Assembly: GCF_038446665.1 (NCBI RefSeq)
Contig: NZ_CP151802.1
Location: forward strand, 2,914,001-2,978,000
Origin: Lysobacter sp. FW306-1B-D06B
GTDB taxonomy: Bacteria > Pseudomonadota > Gammaproteobacteria > Xanthomonadales > Xanthomonadaceae
Direction: 5' to 3'
Length of the DNA: 64,000 nt
Each line of letters opens with the position of its first letter. Positions within the stretch are counted from its first letter, which is position 1. The notes beneath the pieces were generated by a model, which made no database searches, was not told the origin of the DNA, and worked only from the letters and a program-made list of their open reading frames with translations. The translations under genes were made by a program, and so were the position numbers. Below, piece after piece: positions 1-7,885 of the stretch.

Positions 1-257
1 TCGCGCATGATGTATTCCACCGACGAGAACGCTTCGGCCGCCGACGGCTTGAAGTGCATCGCCAGGAAGATGCCGGTCACGAGCTGGTTCACCAGCACCA
101 CCGAGGCGAGCGCGCCGAAGAGGTACCAGATGTTGAAGTTCTTCGGCGCGTAGTACGTGGCGGTGTGCGCGGAGACGAACGACAGCCACGGCAGGCGGTC
201 CTCGACCCAGGCCAGCACGCGGTTCTTCGGGTATACGCGGACGATCTTTATCGCCAT
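1..257 (-). CDS. petB: Cytochrome b N-terminus (bc1 complex type), partial
   Basis: Only the first 85 codons are in the window; the gene runs off the left edge. The product resembles cytochrome b, the membrane subunit of the ubiquinol:cytochrome c oxidoreductase. Seen: the segment NFNIWYLFGALASVVLVNQL followed by TGIFLAMHFKPSAAEAFSSV, which matches the first transmembrane helix and following loop of bc1-type cytochrome b. The start ATG lies inside the end of the upstream ohr gene (10-bp overlap), so the two are probably translated together. A Rieske iron-sulfur gene normally precedes petB; here ohr takes that place, so this may be a second or specialised cytochrome b rather than the housekeeping copy. 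The haem-ligand histidines lie outside the window. Confidence 0.8.
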   Translation of the reverse strand, partial: MAIKIVRVYPKNRVLAWVEDRLPWLSFVSAHTATYYAPKNFNIWYLFGALASVVLVNQLVTGIFLAMHFKPSAAEAFSSVEYIMR

Positions 258-790
258 GACGGGCCTCCCGTGCCGACCGGAGACGGCGTTGCGGTGTCCG
301 GCGCGAGTGCGACGGCATGCTCGATGCCCTGCCTGAACATCTTCGCGTAAGGGCAGATGCGCTCGGTGTTGCGGATGAGTTCGGCGGCGACGCTGCGCTC
401 GATCCCGGGCAGGTTCACCGCGACTTCCGCCGAGAGCAGGAACAGGCCGTCGACCGGATCGCGCGAGAAAGTGACGGCCGCTTCCACGCTGGCACCGGCC
501 AACGACAGCCCGGCGCGCATCGCCAGCAGGGTCATCGCGCCGTGGAAGCACGCCGCGTAGGCGGCGGCCAGCAGTTGCTCCGGATTGCAGCCTCCGCCCT
601 GCCCGCCCAACGCCAGCGGCAGGCGCAGGTCCAGATCCAGTGCACCGTCGTCGGATCGCGCCATGCCCGAGGCGCGTCCATGCGCGGCTTCGCCTCCGGT
701 GACGCACACCCTGCCCGTGTAGAGCGGATGGACGTCATCGCCGTAGTACTTGTCCAGCAGGCGCGGCGACGGTGGCTTGAGCGTGCTCAT
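248..790 (-). CDS. ohr: Organic hydroperoxide resistance protein, Ohr/OsmC family
   Basis: A 180-residue OsmC-fold peroxidase, expected to reduce organic hydroperoxides in the cytoplasm using a pair of reactive cysteines. Seen: the two family cysteines, in AAYAACFHGAM (residues ~90-100) and in RNTERICPYAKM near residue 150, and the Ohr hallmark NPEQLLAAAYAAC. The start is MSTLKPP at 790; longer in-frame starts upstream lack family similarity. At about 180 residues it is longer than the usual ~140, because of a C-terminal tail rich in Pro, Thr and Ser. Its stop codon lies inside the start of the cytochrome b gene. It is a paralogue of the Ohr at 23288-23710. Confidence 0.88.
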   Translation of the reverse strand: MSTLKPPSPRLLDKYYGDDVHPLYTGRVCVTGGEAAHGRASGMARSDDGALDLDLRLPLALGGQGGGCNPEQLLAAAYAACFHGAMTLLAMRAGLSLAGASVEAAVTFSRDPVDGLFLLSAEVAVNLPGIERSVAAELIRNTERICPYAKMFRQGIEHAVALAPDTATPSPVGTGGPSWR

Positions 791-908
791 GGCGATCCCC
801 GACAAATCCTTGTGGTGCCACCGGCGTCCGGCCCGGTCGCCATGCCGTGTGCCGCTCGTCGTGTTCGACGAGCGACGGTGCCGCGATGGGCGCGAGCCCG
901 ACATCGCG

Positions 909-1679
909 TTACTCGCGCGGTGCGTACCGCGCGAACTCCGACTGGCGCAGCCAGCCTTCGAAACCAATCTCGCCCTGCCACGCCGTGCCCAACGGCACGA
1001 GCGTGTCGTCCTGCAATTGCGCACCGAAGTACAGCGCGCTTGGGTCGCCGACGACTTCGCGCGGATCCTGGGTGATGCGAAGGAAACGCTGGGCCAGTTC
1101 CGCCAGCGACGTGCGCTCCGGTCCGGCGATGTCCGCCGTGCCGTTCAACGGCGCCTGCTGCGCGTGGCTCGCGACGGCATCGGCTACGTTCTCCGCAGCG
1201 ATGGGCTGTACCAGCGCGGTGGGCATGTGCACCGAACCGTCCTTGTCGCCGGACTGGATGATGCCCGGCAGGAACTCGTAGAACTGCGTGGAATGGATGA
1301 TGGTGTAAGGGATGCCCGACTCGCGGATCAGGCGCTCCTGCGCGAGCTTGCCGCGGAAGTAGTCGCTGCTGGCGAGGCGATCGGTGCCCACCACCGACAG
1401 CGCGATGTGATGGCCCACGCCCGCCTTCTTTTCCGCGCCGAGCACCTTCTGGCCGGCCGCTTCGAAGAACTCGCGCACGGCATCGCCCACGAACACCGGC
1501 GAGTTCGCCAGGTCCACGACGACCTGCGTCCCCGCCATCGCTTCGTCCAGGCCTTCTCCGGTCAGGATGTTGACCCCGGTGGACGGCGCGGCGACGACGA
1601 CTTCATGCCCGGCCTTGCGCAGGCGCTCGACCACCTTGCTGCCGATGAGGCCGGTTCCACCAATGACGACGATTTTCAT
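909..1679 (-). CDS. NmrA-like NAD(P)-binding protein
   Basis: A 256-residue atypical short-chain dehydrogenase/NmrA-type protein. Seen: the N-terminal Rossmann motif MKIVVIGGTGLIG with the GxxGxxG signature, an acidic ADDR-less second strand, and the family-typical segment IPYTIIHSTQFYEF in the middle. The start at 1679 is chosen because GGAGGTCGAAC lies just before it; an upstream in-frame ATG lacks such a site. The catalytic Tyr-x3-Lys of classic SDRs is not obvious, so it may be a redox sensor or an enzyme of unknown substrate. It lies 150 bp downstream of the LysR gene on the same strand and may be its target. Confidence 0.82.
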   Translation of the reverse strand: MKIVVIGGTGLIGSKVVERLRKAGHEVVVAAPSTGVNILTGEGLDEAMAGTQVVVDLANSPVFVGDAVREFFEAAGQKVLGAEKKAGVGHHIALSVVGTDRLASSDYFRGKLAQERLIRESGIPYTIIHSTQFYEFLPGIIQSGDKDGSVHMPTALVQPIAAENVADAVASHAQQAPLNGTADIAGPERTSLAELAQRFLRITQDPREVVGDPSALYFGAQLQDDTLVPLGTAWQGEIGFEGWLRQSEFARYAPRE

Positions 1680-1828
1680 GTTCGACCTCCGTGAACGAAT
1701 GAGCGGCCGCCGCATGCAAGCGCGGCGACACGAATGACTGTCGGGCTGATGCTAGGAAGCGCGCCGGCGCGGCAGTAGCCCTGTGGGTGGACGCACGTTG
1801 TTGCCCGCCACGCATCAATCGCGGGCGC

Positions 1829-2857
1829 TCACGCGGCCTCGTCGATGCGCTCCAGGCGCGCGGCGCCAACCTGCGTGGTTTGCCAGTGCGCGATGACGTC
1901 CAGGTCCAGGGCGCGGATCTGCGCGGTCATTAAGTCGATGAACGCGCGGATGCGCTTGGGTTGCTGGCGCCGGCTCAGGTAGCACAGGTAGTGGCCGCGG
2001 TCGTCGGGCGCGAACGGGTCCAGGCACGTCACCAGCGCGCCGCTGCGCAGCGCGTCGCAGACCTGGTAAGCCGGGAGCTGGACGATGCCGTGGCCGTCGA
2101 GTGCGGCCTGCAGCGCGAGTTCGGGGTCGTTGAACACCAGTTCGGCCGGTGGCCGCACGTTGCGCGCACGGCCTTCCACGCGGAAATCCCAGCTCTGCAG
2201 CCGGCCGTTGGCGAGTCGCTGGTTGATGCACGCATGTGCGGGTAGTTCATCCACCGTCGAAGGCAACCCGTGCGCCTGCACGTAAGCCGGCGAAGCGCAC
2301 GTCAGCATCTGCATCGGCACCAGTTGCTTGGCGATCACCTGGCTGTCTTCCAGCGCACCGTCGCGGAACGCGACGTCGATGCGATCGCCCGCCAGATCGA
2401 GCGGGCGATCGTCGAGCAGCAACTCCACCGACACGCCCGGATACGCCGCGCGGAAGCCGTTGAGCAGCGGCGCGATGACCTTTCGACCGAAGCCGTGCGG
2501 GGCGCTGACGCGCAACTCGCCGCGCGGCGGGCCTTCGCGCAGGTCGCGCATTTCTTCCAGCGCCTGCAGGATGCGCTCCACGCCGGGGCGGCAACTCTCG
2601 TAGAACAGCTCGCCTTCGCGCGTGAGCGAGGTGGAACGCGTGGTGCGCAGGAACAATCGCGCACCGAGCTGGCCTTCGAGCTTCTGCACGCTGCGGCTGA
2701 CCGCCGAGCGGCCGATGCCGAGCCGGTCGGCCGCGCGCGCGAAACTGCCCTCCGTGGCGACGGCGATGAAGGCGACCACGCCGGCATAGCTGGCGGAGAA
2801 GCTGGCGCTCAGCACGTCGTGACCTTCGGTGGACTGGGGAATCGTCGCCAGGTTCAT
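1829..2857 (-). CDS. LysR-family transcriptional regulator
   Basis: A 342-residue DNA-binding regulator. Seen: an N-terminal winged helix-turn-helix (residues ~28-85) with GSFARAADRLGIGRSAVSRS followed by VQKLEGQLGARLFLRTTRS, then a type-2 periplasmic-fold effector domain (from about residue 110). The subgroup resembles regulators of nearby oxidoreductases, but the ligand cannot be read from the sequence. The ATG at 2857 overlaps the stop of the preceding sigma-4-like reading frame as ATGA, and GCGAGGACGCC supplies a ribosome binding site. A candidate ECF41-type promoter lies 270 bp upstream, so expression may follow that sigma factor. About 30 residues precede the HTH, a little more than usual. 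Confidence 0.9.
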   Translation of the reverse strand: MNLATIPQSTEGHDVLSASFSASYAGVVAFIAVATEGSFARAADRLGIGRSAVSRSVQKLEGQLGARLFLRTTRSTSLTREGELFYESCRPGVERILQALEEMRDLREGPPRGELRVSAPHGFGRKVIAPLLNGFRAAYPGVSVELLLDDRPLDLAGDRIDVAFRDGALEDSQVIAKQLVPMQMLTCASPAYVQAHGLPSTVDELPAHACINQRLANGRLQSWDFRVEGRARNVRPPAELVFNDPELALQAALDGHGIVQLPAYQVCDALRSGALVTCLDPFAPDDRGHYLCYLSRRQQPKRIRAFIDLMTAQIRALDLDVIAHWQTTQVGAARLERIDEAA

Positions 2858-3120
2858 GGCGTCCTCGCTGGGTTTGCGATGGAGCGGGCGTGCTCGCGCG
2901 CACATGCGCGGGCCAGTTCCACCTGTTGGCGGCATGCCGGTGGCGGCAGGCCGAGGAGAGCGGAGATGTCGTCGTAGCTGGCGCCGAAGACCTCGTGCAG
3001 CATGAATGCGGCACGGGCACTGGGCGGCAGTGCGTCGAGCACGATGAGGAATTCCGCCCACACCCGCTCCGACGGCGTGGGCAGCGCAGGGTCCCGGCTG
3101 GGAGTGTTTTCGGCGTCCAT
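2854..3120 (-). CDS. Truncated ECF sigma factor: region-4 domain only
   Basis: An 88-residue reading frame that keeps only the -35-recognition part of an ECF sigma factor. Seen: ALPPSARAAFMLHEVFGASY followed by DDISALLGLPPPACRQQVEL, which is a sigma-4 helix-turn-helix and is clearly similar to ALERLAPDARAAFLLHEVFE-like sequence in the full ECF gene at 3767. Region 2 is absent. It could be a decayed sigma gene, a small DNA-binding regulator, or just a coupling leader for lysR, whose ATG overlaps its stop. The start is uncertain: the ATG at 3120 has no good ribosome site, but a candidate promoter -10 lies only about 8 bases upstream, which would allow leaderless translation. Confidence 0.5.
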   Translation of the reverse strand: MDAENTPSRDPALPTPSERVWAEFLIVLDALPPSARAAFMLHEVFGASYDDISALLGLPPPACRQQVELARACAREHARSIANPARTP

Positions 3121-3128
3121 ATCCAGTA

Positions 3129-3155
3129 GACGGCCCAGGACGGCGGTTTGTGACG
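3129..3155 (-). promoter_or_regulatory. Candidate ECF41-type promoter
   Basis: On the minus strand, CGTCACA is followed after exactly 16 bases by CGTC. ECF41 sigma factors are reported to use TGTCACA-N16-CGTC; this site differs at one base. It would start transcription at or just before the ATG at 3120 and read through the sigma-4 fragment into lysR. The full ECF41 gene is 600 bp away. The match is short and was found by eye, so chance remains possible. Confidence 0.45.
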
Positions 3156-3289
3156 TGTCGGCATTGGTGCCCTCGGCGCAACACGATGCGTCCGTCGCGA
3201 CGCCTTCCGGCGCCTGCATCGCGCGCCTAGCCTTGCAGCGAGCCTGGCGCGGTGCGCCGGGCGTCCCATCTGCTTGCCAGGAGCGCGCC

Positions 3290-3694
3290 ATGCACCTGCG
3301 TCATCTGCTGCTTCCCCTTGTCCTGCTTCCGATCGGCGCGACCAGCGCCGCCGGCCCCGCTGCACCGGAGCCCATCGTCACGCCCGTGATGACCAAGGCG
3401 CTGCCGGAATATCCGGGCAAGGAAGTGCTCATCCTCAAGGTCCAGTACCCGCCGGGCGGCGCCGACCCGGTGCATCGCCACGACGCGCACGGCTTCGTCT
3501 ACGTCGTCGACGGCTCCATCGTCATGGGCGTGGAGGGCGGCAAGGAGGTCACGCTCAAGCCGGGCGAGGCCTTCCACGAAGGCCCGCAGGATCTCCATAC
3601 CGTCGGCCGCAACGCGAGCAGCACGGAGCCGGCGACGTTCGTGGTATTCCTGCTCAAGGACGCGGGCAAACCGCCGGTGCTGCCGCCGAAGTAA
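3290..3694 (+). CDS. Exported cupin-domain protein
   Basis: A 134-residue protein with a signal peptide (MHLRHLLLPLVLLPIGATSA, cleaved near residue 20) and one cupin-2 beta-barrel. Seen: the cupin motif 1 as HRHDAHGFVYVVDGSIVMGV (residues ~62-82) and motif 2 around PGEAFHEGPQDLHTVGRN. The histidines and Glu probably bind a metal in the periplasm; the substrate is unknown. CCAGGAGCGCGCC before the ATG is a good ribosome site. It lies just upstream of the ECF41 gene, in the same direction, a position often held by genes functionally tied to such sigma factors. Confidence 0.85.
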   Translation: MHLRHLLLPLVLLPIGATSAAGPAAPEPIVTPVMTKALPEYPGKEVLILKVQYPPGGADPVHRHDAHGFVYVVDGSIVMGVEGGKEVTLKPGEAFHEGPQDLHTVGRNASSTEPATFVVFLLKDAGKPPVLPPK

Positions 3695-3766
3695 CTGCGC
3701 ACGGCGGTCCATGAGCGCGGCCGCCGCGCGTGCCAGACTGCGGCTTCCTCTTCCGCTTCGAGTGGG

Positions 3767-4654
3767 ATGGAAGACGCTACCGCTACCTTCGGGCGATTGC
3801 GGCCTCGCATGCTGGGCGCGGCGTATCGCATGCTCGGCTCGTTGAGCGAGGCCGAGGACGTCGTGCAGGACGTCTGGCTGCGCTGGCACGACGCCAATCC
3901 GGCGCGCATCGAGAACGCCGAAGCCTGGCTGATCGCCGCGACCACGCGCCGTGCCATCGACCGCCTGCGCCTGGCGCGCAACGAGCGCGAGCACTATGTG
4001 GGCATCTGGTTGCCCGAGCCCGTGCTCACCGACGGCCCTTCCACGCCCGAGCAAGTGCAGGAAGCCTCCAGCGATCTGTCGATCGCCTTCCTCACCGTGC
4101 TCGAACGCCTTGCGCCCGACGCGCGCGCGGCGTTCCTGCTGCACGAAGTGTTCGAGGCGGACTACGCGCAGATCGCCGACATCCTGGGAAAGACCGAAGC
4201 GACGTGCCGCAAGATCGTGCAACGCGCGAAGGAGCACCTTCGCGAGGACCGCCCGCGCTACGTAGTCTCCGACCAGGCACACCAGCGGCTCATGCGCCGC
4301 TTCCTGGAAGCGGTGTCCAGCGGCGACTTCGCGGCGATGAAGACCCTGATGGCCGAGTCGGCGGTGCTCGTCGGCGACGGTGGCGGCGTCGTCACCAGCT
4401 TCCCCAAGCCCATGGTCGGCGGCGACCGCATCGCCGCGCTGCTGTACGCGGCGCGCCTGCGCTTCAAGGACGAGCTGCACATCCGCGGGGCCATCATCAA
4501 CGGCCGCATGGCCCTGCTGCGCTACATACACGACGAACTGGAATCCGTGCAGTCCTACGAGACGGACGGCGAACGCATCGTGCGCGTGTACGTGCAGCGA
4601 AATCCCGAAAAGCTCAGGCGTGTGGCGCGGCGGGAGGTGATGGCGATGAGTTGA
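3767..4654 (+). CDS. ECF41-family sigma factor with fused SnoaL-like domain
   Basis: A 295-residue extracytoplasmic-function sigma factor. Seen in order: sigma-2 (residues ~5-75, with GAAYRMLGSLSEAEDVVQDV), a linker containing WLPEP (near 89), sigma-4 (~115-165, DARAAFLLHEVFEADYAQIA), and a C-terminal NTF2/SnoaL-like domain with DGGG (near 206) and RNPEKL (near 278). WLPEP, DGGG and NPxKL are the known signatures of group ECF41, in which the fused C-terminal domain controls activity and no separate anti-sigma factor is needed. Family members often control a nearby COE-type oxidoreductase, epimerase or decarboxylase gene; the cupin, NmrA-like and SDR genes around it are candidates. No obvious ribosome site precedes the ATG. 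Confidence 0.93.
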   Translation: MEDATATFGRLRPRMLGAAYRMLGSLSEAEDVVQDVWLRWHDANPARIENAEAWLIAATTRRAIDRLRLARNEREHYVGIWLPEPVLTDGPSTPEQVQEASSDLSIAFLTVLERLAPDARAAFLLHEVFEADYAQIADILGKTEATCRKIVQRAKEHLREDRPRYVVSDQAHQRLMRRFLEAVSSGDFAAMKTLMAESAVLVGDGGGVVTSFPKPMVGGDRIAALLYAARLRFKDELHIRGAIINGRMALLRYIHDELESVQSYETDGERIVRVYVQRNPEKLRRVARREVMAMS

Positions 4655-4660
4655 AGGCCG

Positions 4661-4760
4661 GGAATGGGGATTCGGGATTGGGGATTCGTAAAAGCCTAGT
4701 GTGATGTCCCGGAGTGCTGCTCTTGCAAATCCCGAATCCCGAATCCCGAATCTCAATCCC
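4661..4760. repeat. Large inverted repeat built from GGGATTCG units
   Basis: The left arm (4661-4688) carries GGGATTCGGGATTGGGGATT and the right arm (4727-4760) carries CCCGAATCCCGAATCCCGAA, with about 40 bases between. The element exactly fills the gap between two convergent genes and can fold into a long hairpin, so it may end transcription from both sides. This kind of iterated GGGATTCG palindrome is familiar from Xanthomonadaceae intergenic DNA. Confidence 0.8.
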
Positions 4761-5453
4761 TCACTCATCAAACGGCGCACCCATCAGCGCATCCACGCTC
4801 GAGCCCGGATCGTAGCCCGGCACGAAACGCAGGCCGAAGTCGCGTGCAAAGTTGTCGTAGGTCGTTTCCGGACGCGTTCGCGCGATGCGGCAGACGTCGT
4901 CGGTGAAGCGCTGCTTCATCTGCAGGCGCGGGAACGCTTCGAGGATGTTCGCCATCACGTCGGTGGGAATCGCGTCAAAACCCCACCCGCCCCAGTCCAG
5001 GCCGACACCGACGACGCCCAGCGCCACTTCGCTTTCCTTGTGCAGGCAGATCGAAGGCGTCGAGTTCAGCGCCACGCCGTCCCAGACGAGCTGGCAGCGG
5101 TGTTCGTCCAGGCCTTGTGCGCGCGCGAACGTGCGCGCCGCGTTGGCGCCTTCCACTTCGAAACGCAGTGGCCCCTGGAACGCCTCCGCCAGGCCCAGGT
5201 CGTGTAGCAACGTCACCACGGCGAGCACTTCCGGATCGTGCGCCGTGCCGTCCTTCCCGGCCATGGCCGCCGCGAACAGCCACGACCGCATGACGTGGTT
5301 GAACAGATAAGGCTCGCAGTGCGCGCGTGCGTATTCGATCGCGCGCGACACCAGCGGCGTGTCCGGCACTTCCACGCCGGCCAGCATGCGCGTGGGGAGC
5401 GCGCGCCCGGACGGGGCGACGGCCTGCGTGGCGTTGGCGGTGGTCTGGTTCAT
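4761..5453 (-). CDS. HD-domain protein, cyanamide hydratase-like
   Basis: A 230-residue metal-dependent HD-superfamily protein. Seen: PYLFNHVMRSWLFAAAM (first His ligand) and VVTLLHDLGLAEAF (the HD pair), an arrangement like that of fungal and bacterial cyanamide hydratase-like proteins. The true substrate in bacteria is usually unknown. The start is placed at MNQTTANA (5453) because GAGGGC lies at proper distance from it and too close to the alternative ATG six bases upstream. It is convergent with the ECF41 gene and separated from it only by the palindromic repeat. Confidence 0.78.
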   Translation of the reverse strand: MNQTTANATQAVAPSGRALPTRMLAGVEVPDTPLVSRAIEYARAHCEPYLFNHVMRSWLFAAAMAGKDGTAHDPEVLAVVTLLHDLGLAEAFQGPLRFEVEGANAARTFARAQGLDEHRCQLVWDGVALNSTPSICLHKESEVALGVVGVGLDWGGWGFDAIPTDVMANILEAFPRLQMKQRFTDDVCRIARTRPETTYDNFARDFGLRFVPGYDPGSSVDALMGAPFDE

Positions 5454-5689
5454 CTGCATGCCCTCGGGCCGGTTCGTACGCCGATCCTCGTGCGCGGCGC
5501 GCCCACGCGGTATCACCGGCGACGGCCACACCGTGTTTCCCGGCGCACACCAATGCGCAACGGCAAGTGCATTGGTGCCCGGCACGCAACGCGGTGGTCC
5601 CGTGCGTGCGTCTACCGGACCGCGGTCGCAGTTCCTACTGTTGGCGCATCGTGCCGACGCGGTCGGCGCACCCCTACGGAGCAGCACAA

Positions 5690-6439
5690 ATGGACGACCT
5701 CAGCGGAAAGATCGCGCTCGTGACGGGCGGCGGCAGCGGCATCGGCCTGGCCTCGGCGAAGATGTTCGCCGATCAGGGCGCGCAGGTGATCATCACCGGG
5801 CGCCGAATGGACGTGGTCGATCAGGCGCTGGAACACATCGGGCGCGGCGCGATCGGCATCATCGGCGACGTCGCGGATGTCTCGCACCACGAGACCATCG
5901 CGCACGAGTTGATGCGCAGCTTCGGCGGCCTGGACATCTACATGGCCAACGCCGGCGTCAACACCATCAACCACTCCTCGCAGGTGAGCGAGGCCGAGTA
6001 CGAAGCGCAGTTCGCCGTGAACACGCGCGGCGTGTTCTTCGGCGTGCAGAAGCTGGCGCCGGTGATGCGTAACGGTGGCTCGGTGATCATCACCGGCTCC
6101 ATCGCCAGCGATCGCTACATGGAAGGCCACGCGGTGTACGCGGGCTCCAAGGCGGCGATCCTCGCGTTCGCGCGATGCTGGGCCGTGGAGCTCAAGGCGC
6201 GGCGCATCCGCGTCAACGTGATCAGTCCGGGTCCGGTGGACACGCCGATCCTCGACAAGCTGGGGCTGCCGCCGGAAGCCCGTGCGCTGCTGGAGAAGAA
6301 CGTGTCCGAGGCGATTCCACTGGGACGCCTGGGCACGCCGGACGAACTCGGCAACGCGGCGCTGTTCCTGGCATCGGATGCCAGCAGCTTCATCACCGGC
6401 ATCAACCTGCGCGTGGACGGCGGCATGTCGCTGCTGTGA
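5690..6439 (+). CDS. SDR-family NAD(P)-dependent oxidoreductase
   Basis: A 249-residue classical short-chain dehydrogenase. Seen: cofactor motif TGGGSGIG (residues ~12-19), NAG motif ANAGVN (~87), catalytic Ser in ITGSIASD (~134), and YAGSKAA (Tyr-x3-Lys, ~147-151), followed by a C-terminal INLRVDGGMSLL typical of the family. CTACGGAGCAGCACAA before the ATG gives a ribosome site. Substrate unknown. It is divergent from the HD-domain gene and followed closely by the chloroperoxidase-like gene. Confidence 0.9.
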   Translation: MDDLSGKIALVTGGGSGIGLASAKMFADQGAQVIITGRRMDVVDQALEHIGRGAIGIIGDVADVSHHETIAHELMRSFGGLDIYMANAGVNTINHSSQVSEAEYEAQFAVNTRGVFFGVQKLAPVMRNGGSVIITGSIASDRYMEGHAVYAGSKAAILAFARCWAVELKARRIRVNVISPGPVDTPILDKLGLPPEARALLEKNVSEAIPLGRLGTPDELGNAALFLASDASSFITGINLRVDGGMSLL

Positions 6440-6496
6440 TCCACCGCGTGCGTTCGCGCGATGGCACGCGCGGCGCTTTCGCACGGAATCCCTTCC

Positions 6497-7516
6497 ATGA
6501 GCACGCCCGTTCGCGACCATCCGCTCCCCTCCCCCACTGCGCCGAAGGCGTTCGACGCGCGCGAAAGCGTCGACCCTTTGCGCCGCAGGTTGCTCGCGGC
6601 GGGCGTGCTCTCCCCTGTCCTGGCGGCGCTTTCAGCAAGCGCTTTCGCCGCCGTCACGCGACGTCCCGCTCCCCCATCACCGAGGAACACCGACATGAAA
6701 TCCATCACCACCACCGATGGCACGCAGATCTTCTACAAGGACTGGGGCACGGGCCAGCCCATCGTGTTTCATCACGGTTGGCCGCTGTCCGGCGACGACT
6801 GGGACGCGCAGATGCTGTTCTTCCTCGCCCAGGGCTATCGCGTGATCGCGCACGATCGTCGCGGCCACGGTCGCTCGACGCAGACTGCGAGCGGCAACGA
6901 CATGGACACGTATGCCGCCGATGTCGCCGCGCTCGTCAAACACCTCGACCTGCGCGATGCGATCCACATCGGCCACTCCACTGGCGGCGGCGAAGCGGCG
7001 CGCTACGTCGCACAGCACGGCGCGGGGCGCGTGGCGAAGCTGGTGCTGATCGGCGCGGTGCCGCCGTTGCTGCTCAAGACGGACGCCAACCCGGGCGGCA
7101 CGCCGAAGGACGTCTTCGACGGACTGCGCAAGGGGCTGGCGGCCAATCGCGCCGGCTTCTACTGGGATTTTCCGGTTCCCTTCTACGGTTACAACCGCGC
7201 GGGCGCGCCGCTGTCGGAGCCGGTGCGCCAGAACTGGTGGCGCCAGGCCATGATGGGCGGCGCGAAGGCGCAGTACGACTGCATCGCGGCGTTCTCCGAA
7301 ACCGACTTCACCGACGACCTCAAGCGCATCGACGTGCCCACGCTGGTGATGCACGGCGACGATGACCAGATCGTGCCCATCGCCGACTCCGCGCTGCTCA
7401 CGGCCAAGCTGCTGAAGAACGCCACGCTGAAGGTCTACAAGGGCTATCCGCACGGCATGTGCACCACGCATGGCGACGTGATCAATCCCGATCTGCTCGC
7501 GTTCGTCCGCGGCTGA
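6497..7516 (+). CDS. Chloroperoxidase/arylesterase-type alpha/beta hydrolase, probably exported
   Basis: An alpha/beta hydrolase of the cofactor-free haloperoxidase/esterase group. Seen: oxyanion region [12 protein letters not shown], nucleophile elbow [12 protein letters not shown] (Ser), acid in HGDDDQIVP and base in [11 protein letters not shown]. The 339-residue form begins with a twin-arginine-like leader ([20 protein letters not shown]), implying export. An internal ATG at 6695 (MKSITTTDG) has a better ribosome site (GAGGAACACCGAC) and corresponds to the usual cytoplasmic start of this family. Both forms may be made; the longer is chosen because the leader is in frame and has a complete signal-peptide layout. 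A hairpin terminator follows. Confidence 0.82.
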   Translation: MSTPVRDHPLPSPTAPKAFDARESVDPLRRRLLAAGVLSPVLAALSASAFAAVTRRPAPPSPRNTDMKSITTTDGTQIFYKDWGTGQPIVFHHGWPLSGDDWDAQMLFFLAQGYRVIAHDRRGHGRSTQTASGNDMDTYAADVAALVKHLDLRDAIHIGHSTGGGEAARYVAQHGAGRVAKLVLIGAVPPLLLKTDANPGGTPKDVFDGLRKGLAANRAGFYWDFPVPFYGYNRAGAPLSEPVRQNWWRQAMMGGAKAQYDCIAAFSETDFTDDLKRIDVPTLVMHGDDDQIVPIADSALLTAKLLKNATLKVYKGYPHGMCTTHGDVINPDLLAFVRG

Positions 7517-7553
7517 TCGCGTCTGCGCGGACCATCGCATCGGCCTGGATGCC

Positions 7554-7580
7554 GGGGGCGCTCTGTTCCGGAGCGCCCCC
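7554..7580 (+). terminator. Hairpin terminator after the chloroperoxidase gene
   Basis: A perfect 10-bp stem (GGGGGCGCTC / GAGCGCCCCC) with a 7-base loop, 38 bases after the stop codon. There is no long T run, so it may be a weak or factor-assisted terminator. Confidence 0.65.
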
Positions 7581-7654
7581 GCAGCCATGTTCAGCCACGT
7601 CAAAACGCAAAAGTAGTAGCGTCGTTCGTCCGGTAGCCGCGTGCTGGAGGCGCC

Positions 7655-7861
7655 ATGTACGACGTACCCGTAACCGACAGCCAGCGTGCGTTCCTCGAGG
7701 ACCTCGGACGCACCGCACGGGCGCATCTTTCCCACCTCGATTGGGACGAGGTCGAACCGCATCTCAGGCTGGGCTGGTATTCCAGCGTGCTGTCCAACGA
7801 TCTGGATTGGGGACGCGTGGAAGCGATCGCGCACGAGAGCTGGGCCCGCGATCCGTTCTGA
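7655..7861 (+). CDS. Small hypothetical protein (68 aa)
   Basis: A short acidic protein, MYDVPVTDSQRAFLEDLGRT at its N-terminus, with no motif I recognise. GGAGGCGCC directly before the ATG is a strong ribosome site, and the composition is that of a real soluble helical protein (regular spacing of Leu, many Asp/Glu/Arg, four Trp). It stands alone between the chloroperoxidase gene and the convergent YqaA-like gene. Function unknown; no signal peptide or membrane segment is seen. Confidence 0.7.
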   Translation: MYDVPVTDSQRAFLEDLGRTARAHLSHLDWDEVEPHLRLGWYSSVLSNDLDWGRVEAIAHESWARDPF

Positions 7862-7885
7862 TCAGCGCCCCCATCGACGCGTGCC

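Noticed and set aside
3121..3291. Longer version of the sigma-4 fragment starting near 3291
   Set aside because: The extra residues are low-complexity and not like sigma region 2, and they would overlap the start of the divergent cupin gene.
4661..4760. The inverted repeat as an integron attC site or transposon end
   Set aside because: No integrase, gene cassette, target duplication or transposase lies nearby; iterated short units fit a chromosomal repeat family better.
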